A DNA stretch of 60,000 bases from Symsagittifera roscoffensis (Eukaryota; Xenacoelomorpha; Acoela; Convolutidae). The DNA lies in contig NC_087066.1 of the NCBI RefSeq assembly GCF_963678635.1, positions 50,217,581 through 50,277,580 of the forward strand. The letters are read 5' to 3'. Below are positions 32,982 to 44,829 of the stretch, piece after piece. Below the pieces are notes generated by a model, which saw nothing but the letters and a program-made list of their open reading frames with translations, was not told where the DNA came from and made no database searches. Every line of letters begins with the position of its first letter. Positions within the stretch are counted from its first letter, which is position 1. The position numbers and the translations under genes are program-made.

Positions 32982-33780
32982 GTGAAGGCTTCTTTGCCCC
33001 CCCCCATTGAAAAAAACCAAGTCATGAGTCAACAACAACTGACGGAGTCTCAGCTACCAATTACTCATGAAGTGCTGATTGAAACGGAGACAAAATTCAG
33101 AAATGCGCTAACAGCAAACAAATCGACGACAGAAACAAAACAAATCCAAATAATCAAAATCATCCCCCCATTCTCGGGAGAAACTAAAAAGTCAGCTGAA
33201 AATCTGGCGCAGGCTTATCGAAGTTGTGCTTCCGATATACTTAAACACTTCCATACAACAATGCAACAGAAGATGACAATCTCAAAAACAAAAACTGTGA
33301 CGAGAGATGACCGCAAACTTCATACACTGACAGTTATTGCTCCCCCCGAAGCAGAGCAATTCATAACTAGCATCAAAAGCGAAGGAATCATTCTACTTAA
33401 CAGGACGGTATTTCCCATGGGATGCTTTCCAAGGTCTCAGAGACCCAAGAACATTTACCCTAATTTAGGAACAATCAAATTGTCGAACTTGCCTTATGTA
33501 TGCAACGATATCGAAGCGAAATTAATTCTCCAATTGCCAGAAGACATAATTCATAGCCCCATATTCCAACGTGAGACCTGTATCGTAACTGAACCGGGTC
33601 AGTATGTTTACACAGCAAAAGCAATTTTAGAAAATAAAACACAAGACGAAGAACAAGAGAAAAAGCTGACGGACTGGTCTTACTAATCGAGAATGGATGG
33701 CTTCAAAATGTGGGAAGGTGTGGAAATCTCGCTTCACATACCTTCACTACATGAAAGTCAAAAATGCAAGATGTCTGACG
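32982..33780 (+). pseudogene. LINE ORF1-like protein
   Basis: A 234-aa ORF (to 33686) ahead of an endonuclease/RT frame, in the place of a LINE ORF1. The N terminus is Gln/Thr/Lys-rich. Around residues 150-190 there is an RRM-like turn (GTIKLSNLPYVCND) of the kind found in L1/Tx1-type ORF1 proteins. After the stop the same sense can be followed in another frame (MWEGVEISLHIPSLHESQ), so the ORF1 end is shifted. A zinc knuckle is not evident. In such elements ORF1 protein binds the element RNA. Confidence 0.6.
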
Positions 33781-34329
33781 CCAAGAAAAAGGTCATCACG
33801 ATGATTGGTGCAACATAGGAAAACAAATAACCAATAATCCAAATAATCAGTACCCACAAAAACCAAGCTCCAATAATGCCAGCGACGAGAAACACGATGA
33901 CGAAACAACAAGCGATAAGTTTTGTAATGGTACCGAAAATGAAGAAGATAAGAAAGTCGAAACACCACCATCTAGAGTTTTGATTAATGAATCTGAAACA
34001 AACAGTGCAGCAACTCCAAGCGAAGAAAAACAAAAGGATGAGGTTCTCAACAATCAGTTCGTAGATTTTCATTCTTACTCTGCAAAAGAAAAAAAAAGAC
34101 AACTTAAATAACGAAAATAACAAACGAAAATGTTCCTCTGACGAAGAATGCTTACAAAAAGAGAGCGTGAAACTTCACCAACCTCTTGGTCAGTTTTAAC
34201 ACGGAAGAAAGGGCCTAAAATGAAATCTAAATATAACGGAGAAGACTTGGTTGGAGGGAAGTTTTAGCAAAATTTCTATGTGCGAAAAACCAGATATTTA
34301 TTCCGTTAATATTTTTAGCATAGGAAATC

Positions 34330-37300
34330 CAGCAAAATTATACTAACTTATCAAAAAATGCCACGTTTCAAAAAAAATCGCCCAGTTTCATTTTGTGCAT
34401 TCAGGAAGCAAAAATACCAAAACTTACAAATATACATTTGAGTTTACTGGATAAATATAATGTTTTATTCGATTCATACCGGGCTCAAATAATTCTGGTG
34501 GTTTTTAAAGTTATGGTCAACAAACTTGAGTCCTGCAAAAAGAATTGCTTCAAGTACAGGTTTTCAATTATTAATGTTTGTCGAAATTGATTGGTTTGTT
34601 ATCAACGTTTATGCGAACCCAATTTCATTCCGAGCAACTTTGAATTCCCTGAAATTAAGCATCAGATTTTTACCTAATAAATCGAAAATTATCATGATGG
34701 GTGATTTTAATGCGCTTAGTTATGACAAAATCAACAGTTCTTCAATATTTAAGTTAAATGATGCACGTATCAAACGATTTACCCAACTCAAAGAACAAAT
34801 TCTTGATTGTTTTGGTTTTGTTGAATTTGCACTCAAGAATGATTTTTGGGATTATACACATTATGACAAACAACATAAAACTTTTGCGAGCATAGATTAT
34901 ATTTTAATGAAATTCGAAACAGAGTATGACTCTATGCAAAGCACTCAAATATCAATTTCTGATCATTTGCTCTTACACGTTTTTGTTAAGCCATCTAACT
35001 TTTATAAGCGCGGCCCTAGTTACTGGAAATTAATTGAAGAAATTTTAAAAACAACGCCAGCTTAATTCGTGGAGATCTAAAAAACTTTTTTGAAAATGAA
35101 TCACCAAGTAGTTACGAAAATTTTAAGCACCATTTTCGTGACCTTCTGAGGTTTATTCAAGAGAACAAAAAGCGCATAGATCAGAAAAAACTTAATATAT
35201 TGAAGTATCACGAAAACGTTCTCAGAGATTGCAATTACAGCGGAAAAAGATCCAAACCCTAATTTGATTAAAAAATATCATTTGGTGCTGGAAAATCTTC
35301 AAAAAGTTTCCACGAAAATTTTTTTTTCAGATTTTCGGAAAATTCAGAAAACTCTCAGCTATACATTCGAGGGTGTGCCCAAACTTTGTAGTCAATGGAC
35401 CTCAAAGAACACAATTAACTCAATCAAGCGAATTCAAGTGGATCAGAACGTTTATCATACTGATGAGGACATTCTTAATTAATTTCGAAAATACTTTTCA
35501 AATAGTTCTACAACAGACTCCGATCAACTACTAGTGACATTTTTATCAAAAAATAAACTCGAAACTAATGAGAATGATGGCTATAATTACTTCACAGAAG
35601 ATGATGTTCACTCGGCTATAAACAAATTGAAATTGAAAAGCTCGCATGGACCAGACGGCCTTACTTCTCAGCTATATAAGACTTTCACGGATGATTTTTG
35701 TTCAATTTTAGCTAAAATTTTTAATCATTTTGTTCAAGGTGGAAAACTTCCAAACAGTTTTTTTTTAGCAATAATCAAACTGCTCCCAAAATCTGAAAAT
35801 GCCATAGCAGTACAAGATTTTCGCCCCATCAGCCTCATGAATACTGACGCGATAATCTTTGCCCATGTAGTCTGTAATAGAATTAAAAAAGGCCTTTGCA
35901 AAGTTGTAAAAAACCATCAGCACGCGTATTTGCCTGGAAGACAATTGCACACAGCAATACGAAAGTTGAAGAAAGCAATTACTCCAGAACGATTGGCTAA
36001 CCGAGGTTCATGTGCTGTAAAATTAGACTTTTCTAAAGCATTTGACAGAGTTGACAGATCATGTCTCATCAAAATATTGAAAGGGTTAAACCTTGATGAG
36101 TTTTCAGTTAGAGCAATTGAAACTTTGCATTTAGACTCAAAAGCAGTAACTGAGACAAGTGGTTTTTTATCAGCCAGTTTTAAAATTCATCGCGGTGTGC
36201 CCTCTTTCCGCATTTTTATTCATAGTTTTTATCGAACCTCTTCTTCAAGCAATTGAATCTACAGAAGCAATTGAAGGTTTCGGGATATTGTGCCCTAGTT
36301 TCATATGCAGACGACACAACTTGCCTTATCAAAATCCGATGTATTGACAGGTTGTTTCGCTCAATCGATACATTTTGCAAACAAACTCAAATGATGATTT
36401 ACTTAAGTAAAAGTGAAGTGCTTTCCATACCTGATTTATCACCCTATAAAACAGTCAAGGAAACGAAAATACTTGGTGTCTTGTTTTACACTTCCCAAAA
36501 AGTTGAAAATATAGAACTTTTGTTGAGTTCTGAAATTCAAAAACATCGCGGGTTAATTTCACTCAGTAAATCTTTGAGGGCCAAGTCATTAACACTGTCA
36601 GTTTATGTTCTCCCTAAGTTTTTTCATTTGGCTCGTCATACTACAGTTAACTTGGATACTGTTAGTAAATGCCAAGAATTATTAAATACAGAATTGAAAA
36701 AATCAAACATACTCGACATAAGGAAAGAAGTTTTGTATCACCCCATCTTACCATGCCTACAACTTGAACTTTTTAGTCTGAAAATGATCGATTTCTTTGC
36801 TTCTGATATGTCAGATCAAAATAGGTTGTAACCAACAGATTTTATTTTCCCAAAAGAATTCAAAAATTTGTTGAGAAATACGATCATCTCTATTGAAATA
36901 AGTTCGAGTGTTTTTGCAATAATTTCAAATCTTACCATGAGCCATTTAATTATAACAATACAGACAAAATCGCGATATGTTTTTTATTTCTGCTTACAAA
37001 ACTATAGTTTTGATCGAGCTGCAATTTCCCGCTTGTGTTTTGCTGCAAACCGTTACCTCTGTTCAGAACAAGAATTGATTAAATTTACAGGCTAAGTTTG
37101 GAAAAATTCAATGCTTGATGTATGGGAAAAAACTACTTTATAAATTTTCGTACGCTGTTTTTAAAGATCGAGAAAAAAAAAAGCGGTGATTTTATTTCTT
37201 GAGAATGCCCCCGAATGTTTCTATTGTAATTTAGAATGCGAAACATTCGAACACCTAATTTTCAGTTGTCCCTCGCTACAACCTTTAAGAAACATATTAC

Positions 37301-37473
37301 TGATTAACAATTGGCGTGACGTTTTTCTATCAACCAACATTGCAAGGCTTAAGTATGTTGTTGCGGTTAATCGTGGTGCATATTCAAAATTATCGACGTC
37401 ATGGAAAATCAACTTGCAAACATTTGTGTCATGGGAAGTATGGAAGATAAGAAATACAAATTGCTCCTTATGA
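34330..37473 (+). mobile_element. LINE ORF2: apurinic-type endonuclease + reverse transcriptase + zinc motif (L1/Tx1-like), broken
   Basis: One long frame (with stops) from about 34390 to 36210, then a shift to a second frame to 37473. Endonuclease: QEAK (about 34400), MMGDFNA (34697) and ISDHLLL (34955) carry the catalytic Glu, Asp/Asn and Asp/His of the EEP fold. RT: GPDGLTSQLYKTF (35650), FRPISLMNTDA (35820), LPGRQLHTAI (35930), LDFSKAFDRVD (36030), then SYADDT (catalytic YADD at 36307-36318) in the shifted frame. C terminus: C-x2-C-x8-H-x4-C (CFYC...HLIFSC, about 37210). The EN-RT-zinc order and the wording of the RT motifs fit the L1/Tx1 group. Few lesions: probably a fairly young dead copy. 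Confidence 0.88.
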
Positions 37474-37474
37474 T

Positions 37475-37930
37475 ATAAACTACAAGGATATGTTAGACTT
37501 CAGCAACAAACCAGGATACCCGGTATCCGGTAAAAGTAATGTCAATTGAACAAAAACTGCTAAGAAGTAGAAGGTAGATATATCAAGCGTACCAGGATAC
37601 TTTGTATCCGGTTCTAAAAAATGTATTTTGAGCACAAGTCACAAAAAGAATAAAAACAGTTTGCCGATCAGGACACCCATTATCCTTTTTAACGAAAAAT
37701 GTACAGAAACAGCTCAGAAACTATCTAGACGAGCTCTCAACAATTTAGAAGGTGTTTCTTGTGTTTAAAATTAGGTTACTAACTCGATGAATTGTTTTCG
37801 ACAAATATGATGTTATTTGATGTACATATTGGTTATGAAACTCTCAACTAAAAAAAACTAATTTACAATTTGAAAAAAAAGTTTCATAAAAGTTGACTTC
37901 TGTTTTGTTCTTCGCAAATTTTTTCATTCA
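37475..37930. other. Probable LINE 3' UTR with repeated GGATAC words
   Basis: Directly after ORF2 come three spaced copies of 'ccaggatac(cc/tt).gtatccgg' (37509-37532, 37588-37611, 37669-37692), each partly palindromic. They may be 3' structural elements of the LINE or local repeats. No gene. Confidence 0.45.
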
Positions 37931-37939
37931 ATATAATTC

Positions 37940-38009
37940 GTAAAATTTACCCTCAATTTTTTTTTCGTCATATGATCTGCGACGAAGAAAAATTGAGGGT
38001 AAATTTTAC
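37940..38009. repeat. Long hairpin: ~29-bp arms, 11-nt loop
   Basis: 'gtaaaatttaccctcaat' plus a T run and 'cgtc' (37940-37969) is followed after 'atatgatctgc' by its near-perfect reverse complement (37981-38009); only the T/A run differs by one or two bases. It could be a tiny foldback element or a structured RNA tail. Confidence 0.85.
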
Positions 38010-38379
38010 AAAATATTTTCAAAGAAAAAACAAATAAGGATCAAAGCTAGATACACTAGATTCAATTGAGATTATAGAAAAAAATAAAGGCTAACGAATC
38101 AGACTCAGTGTTTTTTCGGAAAACAAAGTCAGATTAACAGTTTCGAGGCTCACAAATACCAATTCAACACGTTTTGGTTGACACAAATCCTAGAGATAAC
38201 GAAAAAGTTGTATTTAAATCAGCGCTGATGGGCATACCGTTGCAAAGAGTGAAGTTTAAACAAAATCAAGTCATTAAATTAGTCCGCCATTCACAAAAGA
38301 AAATCTGGGAACTGTTTCATGAAATGAGAAAAATCCCGAAATCAAAAAAAATTATCTCAAGCATAAAATGTCGTTGTCT

Positions 38380-38595
38380 TTTCCCGAGTCGAGATTTTTC
38401 ACCTAATTTGAAGCAAGATTTGAGCGGTTTGAGCGGTTTTTTTAGACAATTACGCTCAAAATCTTGCTTCAAAATGAGCGGTTGGAGCGGTTTTTGAACG
38501 GTTTATCTAAAAAAAACCGCTCAAAAACCGCGCAAGATTTGAACGGTTTTGAGCGGTTTATCTAAAGAAACCACTCAAAAACCGCGCAAGATTTA
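38380..38595. repeat. GAGCGG foldback repeat, left cluster
   Basis: Repeats of 'caagatttgagcggttt' and their reverse complements alternate (for example 38411-38440 against 38510-38540). It starts at 'cccgagtcgagat' (38384), whose inverted counterpart 'atctcgaccccggg' lies at 39570-39583. Peptides such as LSGLSGF read from it are artefacts. Confidence 0.75.
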
Positions 38596-38607
38596 ATAAT
38601 AAAAAGT

Positions 38608-38680
38608 CGACCACAGAGGGATTCGAACCCGCAATCTTCTGATTCGAAGTCAGACGTCTTGTCCGTTAAGCTATGCTGCC
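38608..38680 (-). tRNA. tRNA-Arg(TCG)-like, 73 nt, possibly decayed
   Basis: Minus strand. Anticodon arm: TCTGA/TCAGA stem closing loop CTTCGAA, anticodon TCG (Arg). T arm with perfect B box GGGTTCGAATCCC. A-box region TAGCTTAACGG. The acceptor stem GGCAGCA/TGTGGTC pairs with one mismatch and two G-U pairs, and the D stem has one C-A mismatch. Length and spacing are those of a normal tRNA; the stem defects and its place inside a foldback repeat suggest a pseudogene or captured copy. No intron. Confidence 0.65.
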
Positions 38681-38699
38681 TTGCTGGAAGCTTAATATT

Positions 38700-39055
38700 C
38701 GCTGTATTTGTTCTACTGAATATGTTCAAAATTTTAGACATGCACAACAAATATGCTGTCAGGATTTTTATTGTCAGTCTCTACAAATAACAAAAATAAT
38801 CGATTATAAGATCGCACACCAAACCCCCCACCTTTTTCTAGAGTTAGATGTCCCCTAACTCCTAGTGCGCCCACTCCTAGTTCAGGGGTGAAAGAGAGAC
38901 TAGGACCGTCCCAAATCCTCAAAGGCAATCCTTCGAGAGTGGATTTGCAACGCGTAACGACCAGGACCTAAAGAGTTTTCAGGCATCTAGGGTTTAAGAA
39001 AGCTGTCCACCAGTAGTTCCAGCCGAGCAAGCTCTCAATGAAATCCCACGAGTAT
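38700..39055. other. Interior of the GAGCGG structure
   Basis: No coding evidence. It contains a CT/GA-rich patch (38870-38960) and leads into the G-rich minisatellite. Confidence 0.4.
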
Positions 39056-39059
39056 CCCA

Positions 39060-39232
39060 CGAGGGGGTTACGTCGTGGGTTGGGGGGTACGTTGGGGGGG
39101 GGGGGGGGGGGTACGTTGGTGGGGGGTTTGTTGGATGTTGGATACGTTGAGGGGGTACGTTGGGGGGAGGGAGTACGTTGGCGGGGGGGGGGGGGGTGGG
39201 GTTAAGTTTTGGCGGGGGGGGGGGTGTTGTTG
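39060..39232 (+). repeat. G-rich minisatellite (GTACGTTGGGG units)
   Basis: Variable G runs (up to about 20 G) separated by 'gtacgttg' (at least four copies) and related words on the plus strand. Strong potential for G-quadruplexes. Pro- or Gly-rich ORFs on both strands are artefacts. Confidence 0.85.
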
Positions 39233-39364
39233 ACGTGAAGAGCTGGTCAAAAATGCTGTTTTTGGGCACTTTTTGGAAAATTACTACATATTGGTCGCCC
39301 CTGGATGAACGTGTTCGTTCGAGTTTTGCAGAGAAGAGAAACGTTGAGTCTGGGACCTCGGCCC

Positions 39365-39590
39365 GGGAAGACCGCTCAAAAACCGCTCAAATCTTGCTTA
39401 AAAAACCGTTCAAAAATCACCGCAAGAAATGAGCGGTTTTTGAGCGGTTTTTTAAGCAAGATTTGAGCGGTTTGAGCGGTTTTTCCAAAAAAAAACCGCC
39501 CAAACCGCTCAAACCGCTCAAATCTTGCTGGAAAACCGCTCAAACCGCTCAAATCTTGAGCGGTTTTTGGGCGGGATCTCGACCCCGGGT
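39365..39590. repeat. GAGCGG foldback repeat, right cluster
   Basis: Alternating 'accgctcaaa' and 'tttgagcggt' blocks, able to fold into one or more long stems, bounded by 'cggcccggg' (39362-39370) and 'ctcgaccccggg' (39572-39583), which are inverted relative to each other. Same unit as 38380-38595. Confidence 0.75.
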
Positions 39591-41815
39591 TGGTAAAAAA
39601 AGAACACTTGATGAGCAAGGTGAACAAAAATTCAAGAAGGTGTAAGATGAATTAGTTATTTTAGTTTTAGTAATAACTATTCATAGCAAAACTAATCTAT
39701 GAGTAGGTCTGATTAACCTTAGGATGACAATACTAAAATTTAGCAAAGCAAATTCACCTAATGATACTCAAAGAAAAACCAAATAACATCTTGACAAAAT
39801 TAAAAGTTGAAGAAAGAACAGTTCAGTTACTGTATAAAAGTCTATGCTTCAAAACAATGAAGTGTATTAAAGATTAATTCAGGTTTTCAGATCAGTTGCT
39901 TAAATAGTAATTATACAAGTCAAATGAACAAATTCCTCAAATGCTTTTATTTACTGCTGGAAAAAAACTTCAAATTAAGACTTGTCATATAGATGAAAAC
40001 ACACACGTATAAAAAACTAAAACAATTACTGATTATAAATACAAACCTTTTAATGAAAACGGAACTCATGCCATGTATTTGTGTGGGTACATACTTGACT
40101 AGGTTTGTAACGTCACATATGAGGTCAAGAGAAATAGGCCCTACAACCATTGGCTCTAAGGTCAGGGACACTACCTCTCGTGTTTTCGCGCCTCACTCTT
40201 TCGGAGCCAATTCGGTTCGCTTAAGTAACATCCGCCCGGAAGTACATATCGACGGAAAATCAAGCTAGGTTCTAAAACGACTGGCCGGCGTCTAAACCCA
40301 GCTCTATATGCTTTTCACCGTCCCTGCCAAAGCCAGTTCTTTTGGTGGTTTTCCTAACATCGGGTTAACAAAAACGTTACTGCTTTCCGGTTTCGACCAG
40401 AACGCTCAAATTAACTTAATCATATGCAAAAATAGTGAGCTCATGGCTGGGTCTCAGTATCCCCAGACCACGAAATCACTCCTTAAAACAGGGCTACAGG
40501 GCTACTACTATTTATTATATTACTATTGTTTTTGTTCAGTAGATAAAAATCATCATCTCCATCGAAGATAGATCAACCCTTTCCCTCAACTCTTAGCCTC
40601 TCATTATCTGAAAATGAATCGAGATGTTTTATAAATTCAATTCAGGGCACGACCAGGAAGCTAAAAACTCATATATATATCAGTTTGAGTCTTGGGCCCG
40701 AGACCCCTCCGGATTCTGGAATCCGGGGAAATGAAGTCCTTATTTCTTTTGGGAAGGCTGGACAACTCCTTGTTCTTGTGAATTGCTCGGTAACGATTGT
40801 AGCGGCACAACCGTTACAACTCGGAGCAGTTTCTGACAATTTCTAGTTATAACTCCTATCTGTTGTTATTTTCTCGTTGTTGTTTTCACTGCAACTATTG
40901 TTGTTCTGTTTTTCTCTTGTTTTTTTTCTCCAAAATGGCCGTTTCAGCATTTCACAGAAATGTGACGTCACAATTCGAATTCTTGAAAATTAAAATTTTC
41001 AGTAATTTTTGACCTTCACGATTTGTCTAATTGTTCAAATAATGTCACTAATCTGCTAAAACCATTAATCTTCCAGGTCAGATGTTCTTTTTTTGGTCGA
41101 TAAAAATGTCACATACTCCCCGGTTAGCCCGATAAAAGTCCTCATTGAGTCTCGTAGTCTTCATCAAAATGGAACAGTGCCGCCGAACAGAATTTACAAA
41201 ATGCACGAAATTACTTTTATCCACATCATATCGACTCACTGCAGAATAAAAATGGCATCATACTACACTACTAAAGCCTTCCAAATTCTTTCACTATTCT
41301 ATATTTTCAAGGATATGATTTAAGATAAAACATTTTTTCTGACTTCCAATGTCAATGCCCTGATTTAAAACTTTTTCTCTTAGATTTTAAAAGGTGTTAG
41401 TTTGCAGGACAGTCCTGCCAACCAACAAGCTAAAATTATCCTACTATGCTTCTTCCCTTCGGAAATTTAGTTGTTATTGGTCCTTATAATAAAATTGAGG
41501 AAATCGGTGGTTAGAAGGAACAATGAAAAATTCTCCATGTTCAAGAAATTACGCAAGCCTTTCATGTCACCACAAAGTTATCAGTCGTCTTAGTTGATTA
41601 AAACAACCATGCAGGCTAGAATAATTTAATATTTTTTCACTCAAGCCTTTCTAAATAATTAGTTAGTGTCTCTAAAGCCACTAAATAAAGTCAAAATGCA
41701 AATTTATAAATGCAACAACATCTTTAATCTTCAAAACTCAACAAAATGTTTTCTTTCAGTTTCAATTGCAAACTTAGTTGCTTTGTTTCTCATTTGAGTT
41801 TCTCGTCACATAGAA
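39591..41815. other. Non-coding, no gene seen
   Basis: Neither strand has a domain-bearing ORF. A short 'gggctactactatttatta' tail-like microsatellite (40500-40530) resembles the tail at 31365-31380 and may mark another LINE 3' end. Around 40850-40930 there is a (gtt)-rich patch. Confidence 0.4.
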
Positions 41816-41819
41816 AACA

Positions 41820-42481
41820 ATTCTGAGTTTTAACATCTTTCTTTCGTCGCTTCTTTGTTTGCTTCTTTTTTCGTCGTTTAGAATTTCTATAACTTCTAAA
41901 TTCTTCTTAATTGTTTTTGTCTTTACACCTTGTTTTTCGGTCATTTGTCAATGTTCCATCTCCTCCTCCTGCGATATTGACTACGCACTTTCAGTCTCTG
42001 TGTCTTGCAACACGTCGGTATCTATTCTGACGCTGTTGGGAGCAGTCCTTCAACACTTCTGCTCTTCTACTCTTTGTCTACAACAAGGCAGAGGATCAAC
42101 ATTAGATTCTCTGTTTCGATAGAAGCTGTTGTGGAGGCACAACGTCACGTTTTTCTCCAAATCTTCCTTCAACATCTCTTCTTTTTCCTTTCCACTACGT
42201 TCACTTGTCCTGGAAGTTCTCTTCACTGCAGTGGTTACTGCATTCCGATGAGTTACAAAAGCTCGCTTAAACGCTCCTGCTCCAATGTCCAGCTGATACG
42301 CACTGTACACTCTGCTGTGCTTCGACCAATGCTTTTTGGCATATTCGTAAAACCATGCAGTCACGTTGGCTCTGAACCATGGCAACAGTCGTCTTCTGGC
42401 CCATATCTTTTTCACTTTCATCCGAATGTTCCAGATTTTGCACATTGTCTCAAAAGTATCTAAATCTTTTAGACAATCCAA
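41820..42481 (-). pseudogene. Retroelement-block ORF remnant, distal end, unrecognised
   Basis: 143-aa frame (42481-42050), rich in Arg/Lys/Trp (VKKIWARRRLLPWF), then a Lys/Glu-rich charged segment; the charged sense seems to continue in broken frames to about 41820. It is the last recognisable part of the GC-richer minus-strand block. Function unknown. The plus-strand Ser/Phe-rich ORFs here are shadows. Confidence 0.5.
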
Positions 42482-42653
42482 TTCCTGCTATTGTTCTTTC
42501 GTCGGAGCCTCCTGTCTTTTGTTCTCTTTCACATGAGGTTCCAGCCATCGTGTCGCCATCGTAACTCCCACTATCTTTATTGTTATGGGCTGTGATGAGT
42601 CTGGTAAACCCATGGAGAGCAGCTCTCGACAGTCCCAGATAAACCCAAGATTA

Positions 42654-43681
42654 CTACGCCCGGGGTACCACCATGTTTTTAGCAAGCAAGGGCATGATGC
42701 TCCTCCAATTACGTTTTCCCGAATCTTCCAGTAGTGGTTCCACTTCTATCATCACTCGGTGGACTTCATCATTCTCATCTGCTGCATTGTAATCCGTGAC
42801 TGTTGATCCTTTCTGCTTTTGTCTTTCAAAGTCACTGAAGTTCCCACTGGCGCATCTCATCAGTTTCTTTCCCAGTATCGATTCTAATTCCTCCCTAGTT
42901 CTCTCCGGAACTGCTGAGAACAATTTGCACAATAACTCGTAAGATTTTTCCGACTTTTTTGCCAGTCTTACGCATTTTGGCACTGAGAAGGCTTGATCCA
43001 CTATCGTTCTCGTACTTTTCACATCCACCGCTACGAAATGCACTGGGTATCTGCTTTTGCACATTGAAGCTAATGTCGATCCCACCAAATATCGCGCTCC
43101 CCACGGTCTGCGATAAGTTTCACTGTGCCGGATGTTCATTTCCGCCTCGATCGCTTCCCTCCACGTTCCTATGTGCTTTTTTTCAGTCTGCAAAACTCCT
43201 GGAAAACTTCTACACTGATGGCCGTGACCATGTCATGCTTTTGTTCTAGATTCAATAGTGACTCTAAAGAACCAAACATGCTGTAGAATCCTAGTGCAGT
43301 CACTAGATTCACCTCGGTTCCCCCATGGCAATCTGCAATCAGTTCCGTTTCCGTTCTCGCCTTCATCACAATCTTTCCAAACAATATAGTCAATTGCTTG
43401 CGTTGTTTCTCCAGAGTTTTTACGCAGTCCAGACCTCCACATATGTGACCTTCCAGTCCACAAAATTCTGCCAGACAGCTACCAGGTTTGACCCAGTCCT
43501 CTGGTCCCCAGTCAGGCAACTCTACCTTGTTTTCTCCGTTGCTCTTAGAGGCCGTCGTCATCAGATTATAGATGATGTTAAGGTCACGCAGGTTACAGTC
43601 TGAGTTCAGTTCCCTCTGTACGTCTTGTCTAGCACGTAATATCGTACCAACGTTGGGACTAGGCCACCATGATGGTTTCAT
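42654..43681 (-). pseudogene. Retroelement-block ORF remnant, unrecognised
   Basis: Two overlapping frames (43681-43169 and 43193-42654) that read as one protein interrupted by a frameshift near 43180. The first has ELPDWGPEDWVKPGSCLAEF and a Cys/His cluster (CGLEGHICGGLDC); the second is helical and charged. I do not recognise a domain. It is continuous in sense, strand and composition with the neighbouring remnants. Confidence 0.5.
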
Positions 43682-43974
43682 CAGCTCTCATACCACCATT
43701 AAGCTCGTTCTCAGCAGTTCGTCTGAGAATCCTAACCCAAACTCCACTCGGTTGTGAGATTTTGGCACTGAAGGTGCAGCCACTTTTTCCTCCGAGACTA
43801 GTCCCAGCCTGTTCTGCTGATTATAATTGCAATTCTTGACGTCCAGAATCTTAGCAAAACTGCTTGCTCGTAATCAAAGAAGCAATCGCGTATGCCTTCA
43901 TTTAGGAATGGGTTGTACGCTATCCCTATGATTCCGGAAATGTAACTTTATGATTTCATCCTGATTGGTCAGCA

Positions 43975-44790
43975 TTATTCACTGGATTTCGGCAGTGTTG
44001 CCATAGATTCCTTAGTGAGCCTCAGCTCCTTGTTTGAGAATTTCCTTATTTCGTCTATTTTCTTCATTGGTTCCAGTTCCACGGGTTCTTTCATATTTAC
44101 TCGCATTGGTTTGCTCTGGTAAATGTTCAAAAGTGCTAGCAAGAGCAAGGCTTTTGCTCGCTCATCGCCTTCTCTCAGCCTCTTGACACAAGTGTTCAAT
44201 GCTGGCGCTGAAATTTGTTCTATCAAAAGCCGAATGAAACAGAGAGCGTCTCTCCTCTTCGCGCACGCTATGGCTGCTCCTTCTTGGGTTATCAGATCTC
44301 TCACACTCGTCATTAGGAACAACTTTTCTCCCTTCGATCTTTTTCTTTCTTCCGAATCATATTCTCCGCGAGTCAATCCAAACATAAACCAAGCGAACCT
44401 CAGTTGTAGCTCTGTTCTCACGTAAGGTATTGATATCAGAGCGTGTATCATCGTCGTGGTTCTCATTTCTTCTTCGAAGTATCGTATCACTACCGCTCTC
44501 TATTGAAGGCTCACCAACTGCTCGATCGTTTCTGCGTGCATTTCAGATGATACCAGATTCCCGTATGCCTTCTGCTTCAGGGTGGTGCCTTGCATCATTG
44601 TCTCCAAATAACCTTCCATGGCACTTTTGTCTTCCAGAGCCATTAGATGTCCTCTGGCCGAATTTCTGTACTCTAAAATCTCAATGTATCCACCGGCGAA
44701 ATCGGCAATTGATACAGTTTCCGACACTGTCAGTCGGTTATATTCTACTGGGACTAGCTTTTCTACGACGCATTCCTTTCCGTGATTCAT
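43975..44790 (-). pseudogene. Retroelement-block ORF remnant, unrecognised
   Basis: Frames 44790-44500 and 44490-43975, nearly adjacent. Helical, charged sequence (IEQLVSLQ; AKALLLLALLNIYQSKP) that could be an alpha-helical structural protein. No motif recognised. Confidence 0.5.
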
Positions 44791-44829
44791 GGGAGACGGT
44801 TTAAAGTCTTTAATGGTACTCTCTCTACA

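Noticed and set aside
33747-34123. Minus-strand hydrophobic ORFs opposite the LINE ORF1-ORF2 junction
   Set aside because: Antisense to the LINE; hydrophobicity comes from the complement of Lys/Asn/Glu-rich codons.
38994-39645. Pro-rich, Gly-rich and LSGLSGF-repeat ORFs
   Set aside because: Produced by the G-rich minisatellite and the GAGCGG repeats on both strands; no start context or domain.
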